Of a stretch of DNA of 64,000 bases, positions 56,848 to 64,000 are shown in pieces. The DNA is from Scalesia atractyloides (taxonomy: Eukaryota > Streptophyta > Magnoliopsida > Asterales > Asteraceae), in contig CAMTDV010000028.1 in NCBI GenBank assembly GCA_947069175.1, positions 71,160,157 through 71,224,156 of the forward strand, in the 5' to 3' direction. Below the pieces are notes generated by a model. That model saw nothing but the letters and a program-made list of their open reading frames with translations. It had not been told where the DNA came from and ran no database searches. The number at the start of each line of letters is the position of its first letter. Positions within the stretch are counted from its first letter, which is position 1. The position numbers were made by a program, and so were the translations under genes.

Positions 56848-59554
56848 ATGGTACGTACTCCATCTTTTATGAAAATATTGTTTATCTACACATGTTTGTT
56901 GATTATTGTGATCTTATTTATGTTATAAATCCCCCTTTTGAGTCAACTAGGGTTTTGCAATCTGTTTCAATGTCACTGGGTGATTGAAAGAATTTATTTT
57001 TTTTTGGGAAATTAATGGTAAATTGGGTGAATTAGGTATCTGGTTGAAGGTTTTATTTATAGCGTTGTGATGTTGTAGAAGCAACTTATGTGGCTATATT
57101 TGGTGTATTGCATAACTATGTAGAACACTTTCATTTGTTTTCTGATTTTATAGATTATGCTCACTTTCTGGTTTAGCTTTTATGGCTTGGACTTTGATTT
57201 TGAGCTGTTTCGGAGCCGAAGAAATGATATGTATATCGGTTGCTTAACTTGAAAAACGTTACTCTTTAGTGATGGTTAAAATTTAGTAGGAATGCAAAAA
57301 AGTCACGATTAATCGAACCGTAGAAATTGATTTTTAGTTCGTAGAGTGTTGGCGTTCAGGTATGTAGTTCACACGATCACACCCCATTCCATTCGAGCCA
57401 AAGCTGTTTTTAGAACATTGAGACGTGTTGGTATCTCTTAGGACATTCGAGCCATAGCTTTTATTTAATGAGTTGAATCGAGAGTAACCATATTCACATC
57501 ATGAATTGGGATATGTGAATTCAGTGTACAAAAGCAGATTCACTGAATATTCTTCGAAAATGATTTGCCTAATTTTTTGAAATATATTCCGCATCTAGTC
57601 AGTTACTGATGTTTAAAATACTATATGCAGTCACCCGGAATTTGTCTCCCCAGGTTGCTGTTAATAGGTCTTTGATGTATGAACCCTGCACACATCCACA
57701 AAACAGTATGAACAGATTTTGTAATGACTTTATCAGGCATGTTAATAGTTAATACTATAGTGACTAGTGAGCTGATATAATGATGGTTGATGGTTTTTGA
57801 TTTGTTTTTTGGGGTAGCATATTTGCTCCATGTCTAAGTCACAAAGTGATTTTGCCACTGAGGTTAATTGCTGTATACCGAGAAAACGTGAAAACAAACC
57901 AGTTTTGTAGCCCTACAATAATGTGTAGGGTTGTTCAAATACATTTTTTGGCTACTAATATGATGTTATTAGGTGATAGTTGCATTATAGAATATGTTTT
58001 TAAATGTTTCTTTCTCATTTCGTACAATTTTCTTCATTAACATGTATCCGATGTCTGTATAATCAGAGAAAGCATAGCCCTTTTCTTGAACCGATGTCTT
58101 TTTTATTTTTAAAACTCAAAACTCCAGTCGTGACTCATTCATGTTGGATTCTACATGCATCGTTATCTTTATGGTAATGTAAGGATTGAATATTGACTTC
58201 TATTATTATTATTTCTTCAGTCGTCACTTGCAGCTGCTAGGGCAGACAATTTCTACTATCCCCCAGAATGGGACCCCAAAAAGGTATGCTGTTTGAATAC
58301 TTAATTATCGTTTAATACCCACAATTCACATTTGGTGATTAACGTTACGGTTAATGTTCGGCGTTATGGTGTATCACATATGTTTTCTTTTACAGGGTGG
58401 CCTGAACAAGTTTCACGGGCAACATGCCTTAAGGGAAAGAGCAAGAAAAATAGATCAGGGTATTTTAATCATAAGGTAATATTTCTTCAACACTTTTTTA
58501 GAAGCATCTTTTTTCAATTTCAAGATTTTAAAAAATATCATGTTTGTTCAGGTTTGAGATGCCATACAATATCTGGTGTGGTGGTTGCGGTTCCATGATC
58601 GCAAAGGGCGGTTTAACGCTGAGAAGAAGCAAGTAGGGAATTATTACTCTACGAAGGTAAATTTATATGTTTAGAAACTTATGAATGATATGATCTGTTG
58701 ACTCTTTAGTTCGGAACCTCATTAGATTTTTTCTGTCTTTACTCAGATATGGAGCTTCACTATGAAATCTGCATGCTGTCAACACGAAATCGTCATTCAA
58801 ACCGATCCAAAGAACTGTGAGTATCTTGTCATTAGTGGAGCTCAAAGAAAGTTGAAGAGTTCGATACCGAAGATGCAGAAACTATGGTACTCCCTGTCGA
58901 TGAACGCAAGTTAATTAGATGTACAATTAAGGTTGACCATCTCATACGGTCAAATGTTAATGAAATTCGTGTATTGCAGAAAGAAGCAAGCTAGCTGATC
59001 CTTTCTATCGGCTTGAACACCAAGAAGAGGATTTAAAGAAGAAAAAAGAAGCGGAGCCGTTACTGGTGCGCCTTCAAAGAGTATCTGATGCTAGACATTT
59101 GGATGATTACTCGATAAACAAGTCCCTGCGTGCCAAACTTAGAGTACACACTTTTTTTCTTTATCGAACTTTTAATATAACAATTCCCATGTTTCTTTTA
59201 TACTTATTAATTATTATATTATTATGTAATCAACAGATTCAAAAGAAAAGAGTTGCTGAAGAAGAGGTGGCTGCAAAGAAGATGGGACTTGGGATAAGAT
59301 TATTACCAGCGTCAGAAGAAGATACAGCGGCTGCTAAACGTGTCAAGTTTTCTTCAAACTTTGGTAAAAACAGGGACGAGAAACGAGCATTGATAAAATC
59401 TATGTCAATCTTTTCGGATTTGTCTTGTTCAAATTCAAAAAGGTTGGAGCTTGAGGCGAAAAGAAGAAGAATAAATGCAGCGAGAACGTCTAGGTTGCTG
59501 GCTGGTGGGTTTAAGCCATCTTCATGGTCAAAGGTTGCTGGTCATAAGTTTTAA
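56848..59554 (+). pseudogene. CWC16 / Yju2 / CCDC130-type splicing factor gene with frame breaks
   Basis: Exon 1 is just the ATG (56848-56850), followed by a GT donor. Later exons are 58221-58283, 58396-58475, 58552-58656, 58747-58905, 58980-59143 and 59237-59554. Recognisable blocks are 'ARADNFYYPPEWDPKK', 'GGLNKFHGQHALRERARK', 'RFEMPYNIWCGGCGSMIAKG', 'CCQHEIVIQTDPKNCEY', 'LADPFYRLEHQEEDLKKK' and the C-terminus 'GGFKPSSWSKVAGHKF'. The Cys pairs fit the CWC16 zinc site. Family members join the spliceosome around its catalytic activation. Two small deletions break the frame. About four bases are missing after 'IAKG' near 58605, and one base is missing in 'QRK' near 58852. Intron 5 appears to use a GC donor (GCAAGT). 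It is either a young pseudogene or carries assembly errors. Confidence 0.85.
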
Positions 59555-62100
59555 GATTACCACTCAAAATAGGATAGGAGTGCTTGTGTATATTTCATAA
59601 GATGATAAATGGTTTTCTGCTTCTGTACATTAACTGCGTGTAACAACAAATTACATGCTTCCGAATTTGGATCAATCGTAGTCATTGTCACTATAGTGGT
59701 TATTTTAACTTTGTAGTATACATGCAATCTTGACCCATGTGTGTAAAGCTATGCTGATCTGGACGCTGAATCTATAGTGATTATTTCGAGTGGTCCGGAT
59801 GGGTAGACTTAAATTAAAAAAAAGTCATATTGTTTAGTTGTAACTTGTAAAACAAATTTTTTTAAAAAAAATTAATAAACAAAGCATGGACAAAACATCT
59901 TTTCAAGAAAACAAAAAAAAACAAAAGTTCATAAAAAACATGTTTTGTCCTTTATAATTACAATTTGAAGCAGTACATCGTGTTTTGAGACATTTACTTG
60001 TGAAGTCACTTCATAGATTTTGAAAGAAAACAAGTCACCATCAGCTTCCTGGCTTGCAGCCACCGCCACCGACAAGCTCCCCACACCGTCCCCAACTTTA
60101 TTTGTTCGCATCTCTTGCCAATGTAAACGAACCGAACATTCAGTAAATAATAAGGGAAACCAAAAAACATTCTTGAGAAATACATTCATAATAACAAACC
60201 AAATCAAGAAAAGATTAATAAAATAATACGACGTAAAACTGACTTTATTTTGAAGGTGATCTAGTTAAGTTCTCAACCGAACGAGAGAAGTGTCTAACCA
60301 ATTTTAGTTCTGGTACAAGTTTACGCTCATGTGGGTGGTGAACATATAAAAGAAACCGTAACAAGACTGGAGACTTAGGTCAGAATTTAGATTATATCCC
60401 GACCCTTAGTCGGAGAAGACTAGCACTAGGGGTCAGTTGTTATTCACTTATTTGACTGAATGTTGTGTTTTGCTGTACTTCTAATAATTGTATTTGTTTT
60501 GTGGCCCAGCAAAGTTTACACTCAAGTAGATGTTGAATATTTGATACTTTGTATGATTTATACTTCTATTTTTCTCTAGGGGTGTTCGTCTTGTAGGAAC
60601 ACGCAAGGGACGACTTCACCATGACACTTGCGTATGGATATGTGAATGAACTATGTCTAAAGTTAGAGCTCGGATTGTGAGTATGATTTAAAGCTTGAGT
60701 TTGACTTGTTTATTATTTAGTAATTACAAGTTTTATTCGTATGCATAGATTTGTGTGTATATGACTATAATTTTATAGTTACTTTTATAATAATTATATA
60801 TAATAGTATTGATTATATAACATTTTATTATATCAAATAAATACATTAGATTTATATTAATAATAGTCTTGATCGATTAGGTTCACATGCCTGGTCAAGT
60901 TGTTGTTTATTAAAATGAGCTTACGTTTAGGCTCGAGTTTATTTAAAGTCAACTTAATTCAAACTTTTCACGACTTAGTCTACCTACCTCTTAACAATTC
61001 TATAGTTTTCAGAATCTCAAGTTTATATCAACTTTAAAAATACTATTTATCACGGGTAAGCATGCATTATATATAGGTTTTGGGTAATTGGGTGAACATA
61101 GTCTAATATCATACTTCATGAATGGCTTCTCCTTCAAACTTTGAAACTTGTAATTGAAATGAATATGACGTACAACAATATATACGAAGACTGAATACCC
61201 GATATCAATCGCTGTTAGTAGTGGTGGTCCATCAGAAATTCTTGGAAACTTTATATAATGTATATATGGTTGAGGTGTTAAAAAGTTTGTTTAAGTTTTG
61301 ATGTATTTTTATAATAAAAAAAGTGGGAGGGATTCAAAATGTTGACGACACAATCATGGTTTGGAAGCACACATATGGAGTGAGTGTGAAGCATAGAAGC
61401 ATGCATGATGTGTTACATGTCATGTGTGTAAAGGTTGTTACAATTCATTTGAAGTACTTAAACATGTTCTCTTTAGGAACAAACTTCATTGCAACGGCTG
61501 TCGCATGCAATCATCAACCACATTCTAAGTGGTACTACGTGTAGCTATCATCATAAAACCCTTCGATATGGAAGTCAAAAAGAAAATACAAACTCATCAT
61601 TAAGTTTACATGTATAGTATCTAACAAATGTGTATATATAGTGCCGGATCTATGTGGGGCCAGAGGTGTCTAAGATATTCATTAATTTTTTGGCGACGTG
61701 CAATTTTTTTTCTCTGAAAACATGTATATATATATGATGTTTATATAGAAAGCTAAATATTTGCGAGAAAAAAAGAAAAAAACATAAATTTATACATATC
61801 TTTTCAATGGTTTGTATTTCTTTTTTAATTTTATTTCTTAAATACAAATGTGTATTATGTGCACATGATATTCGTTACACTAATTTGATAATATAATTTA
61901 TTTTGAACATTTACCTACACATATAAATTCTATTAATAAATGAACATCTTTGATATTTATTTTTTGTATTTCAAAAGAAACAAAATAACATTGCATTCTA
62001 AGTATTTTCTTATATTTTATAATTAATTAAATAAATAATTTGTTTTTATTATACCTGTTCTCACAAAAGAAAAAACATTGATTAACTTTCAACATTTCAA
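59555..62100. other. Intergenic AT-rich region
   Basis: The 3' untranslated region of the CWC16-like gene lies at the start. No further gene is supported. A short open frame at 61323-61544 has no family motif. A run of AT-rich, low-complexity DNA covers 60700-62100. Confidence 0.5.
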
Positions 62101-62322
62101 TTTTTCTAATTAAGACTTGTACTAAGAACCCTTTAATATGTATTTTTATTTTCTATGGTATTTCTCACATTTTTATTATTATCTTTATATACCTAGTTAA
62201 AAAATAATTTTTCTAATTAAGACTTGTGCTAAGAACCAATTAATATATATTTTTTTTATTTTCTATGTTATTTCTCACATTCTTTATTATTTATCTTTAT
62301 ATTATATGCCTAGTTAAAAAAT
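62101..62322 (+). repeat. Tandem duplication of about 110 bp
   Basis: Two adjacent copies (about 62101-62212 and 62209-62322) share 'TTTTCTAATTAAGACTTGT', 'CTAAGAACC', 'TTTCTCACATT' and 'CCTAGTTAAAAAAT', with a few substitutions and indels. It is non-coding. Confidence 0.85.
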
Positions 62323-63599
62323 ATAAATAGTAAACCAGTTTTCTAACATAGCAAATTATCCTTTAGGATAGTTATCATTTTACAACCTTTTTTTTGTTTT
62401 TTACTTGACACTAGTTTACAAATCCATGTATTATATGGGTTGAATATCGAAAAAGCGTTGATCATAAATATGTATATAGTTTTTGTCAGTAGAATGGCTT
62501 ATTGCATAAAATAGTAAAACAAATTAAAAAGCTACATTTTCATCTATCCAAATATATTTTTTTAGTTTTCATTTCTCTTCTAAGTTACTCTAATCCATCT
62601 TATTATTTACGAAGGTAATATAGTAAACTAAAAGAAAGAATAATGTTGATATGACTGTACGTGTTTTTTAAAATAAGTTGTAAGGTATGAGATTGTGATA
62701 AATTAATTGTAATTAAATTCTACTATTTATAATAAGAATATAATAAATATTATGATATAAATATTATTTTAGAAAACAGAGATAATGATACAAGATATGA
62801 ATATCATTATAGGATAAAAAGTATTACATTTTAAGAAAAAACCACATTATATATAAAATAAATGTTTGAAAAAAAATAGTACTAAAGTTTTTAAAAGTAT
62901 AACTTTGATTGTCAAACCAACCTCTATAATTAGTAGTCAATATTTAAATATTCAAATTAAAATTTATATAATATCATATAATGTCTTTGTTTAGCATGAT
63001 AAGTTGCTTTTTTTGAACGGCTAACATTATTTATCTCCTTTATATTTACAATCCACTCCACTATCAAATTGAACCTGGCTTTTACCTCCTAAGCACCAAA
63101 GGTGTTACCAATAGGCCATAGACTAAGTGATGATAAGTTACTTAAAACAATTAAAATTAACTTTAGTATTTAACGGTTGATGTTATTACGAAAGTTAACC
63201 AATTTTTTAGAATGAAAATCTTATTGTATATTCAATTAATTATATACTAAACAATTTACAATTTGGAGAAACTAAACCCGCAACATAACTAACATTGATA
63301 TAAGGATATAAAGTATGGATTAGGATTAATACAGAGTGAAAATAAATAATAAGAGTATGAAGGAATTGAATTTATTGATCTTAGATTTAGAGGATTTAAA
63401 TTAGTTTTGAAGAAAAGAAATAGTGGAATGGCATAAAACTAATTGTACGTGTATTAATTTTCTCTTTCCAGATGTAATGCACATGTAATTCCCCTTGTCA
63501 ATTTAAAACATTTATAACTTTTTCATACAACATTTAAAAACATTAACATAATAATGACCGTTTTTTATCTATAATATGAGTATGATATTGCTATATAAA
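62323..63599. other. AT-rich intergenic DNA
   Basis: I see nothing here that supports a gene, an RNA or a defined repeat. Confidence 0.55.
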
Positions 63600-64000
63600 A
63601 ATAAAATAAATTTTCATTTTTACTAGGTTTTCCTTGATTGTGTTAAAGGTTCTAGTCATTGTGTCTTTCAATGGGTTTTGGTCATTAAGGTTTTACTAGG
63701 GTTTCTATACATTGTGTTATTATCAAAACTTATAACATAATGTTAATTTGGGCTCTGTCTATTGCGTTTTTATCAGAACCTATAACACAATGAAGATGGT
63801 GTTATTTCTTGGTTTTCTATACATTATTTTATTGGTTATGATTATTGTGTTTTTAAAATGTGTGGGTTTCTATACATTGTGTTATAGGTTCTGGTCATTG
63901 TTTATTCTGTTGTCTATTGTGTTTTTGTTTTATTGTTCATTGTGTTTTAATTTGTTGTCTACTGTGTTTTAATTTGTTGTTATTGTTTTAATTGTTGTTT
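63600..64000 (+). repeat. CATTGTGTT-rich degenerate repeat
   Basis: Short units such as 'CTATACATTGTGTTAT', 'GGTTCTAGTCATTGTGT' and 'TATAACACAATG' recur irregularly to the end of the window. The sequence is strongly T/G-biased. It resembles the motif-filled interior of the element at 51.9-53.7 kb in style, with a different core motif. It continues beyond the window. Confidence 0.65.

Noticed and set aside
61323..61544. Small open frame of 73 residues
   Set aside because: It is isolated in AT-rich DNA, without motif, introns or homology I recognise.

Overview
The window is nuclear DNA of a flowering plant: spliced genes with GT-AG introns, AT-rich intergenic DNA, microsatellites and layered transposons. 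The style of the Ty3/gypsy elements (including a proline-rich open frame upstream of gag) and the dense small elements of the 'gtccctgtggtttgc' type resemble Asteraceae genomes. The family assignment is an inference.

Region 1 (about 0.95-33.15 kb) reads as one old Mutator-like element (MULE) that was later split by two long-terminal-repeat (LTR) retrotransposons. It carries two convergent, spliced, now broken genes. On + is a FAR1/MULE-type transposase (1426-18414). On - is a Ulp1-type cysteine protease gene (31952-19145) that still shows the His and Asp-Cys-Gly motifs. A 13.4-kb minus-strand gypsy element (1645-15013, target duplication ATGTA) sits in intron 1 of the transposase gene. An 8.3-kb plus-strand gypsy element (19323-27620, target duplication GTGAC) sits inside the last protease exon. 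Without the two insertions the unit is about 10.5 kb. Transposase plus Ulp1 protease in one MULE matches the arrangement known from Kaonashi/CUMULE-type elements. The 5' LTR of the second gypsy element holds three tandem tRNA-like units whose stems covary and a fourth in reverse. Its 3' LTR is a shortened copy with an inverted internal piece.

Region 2 (33.2-35.7 kb) has two adjacent non-autonomous MULE-like elements with good target duplications. The first carries a captured fragment of an EXO70 exocyst gene.

Region 3 (35.9-60 kb) holds the host genes. There is an intact eight-exon DCP5/LSM14-type mRNA-decapping gene (548 aa), an intact four-exon cytochrome b561 ferrireductase gene (242 aa), and a CWC16/Yju2-type splicing-factor gene with two frame-breaking deletions. 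Between them lie a LINE remnant, a solo LTR with target duplication ATACA, two broken MYB/NAM-associated genes of the PIF/Harbinger ORF1 type in opposite orientations, and a terminal-inverted-repeat element filled with GGTGTTT motifs.

Region 4 (60-64 kb) is AT-rich with short repeats and no gene I can support. The genes do not form a pathway. Only the transposase/protease pair is functionally linked, as parts of one mobile element.
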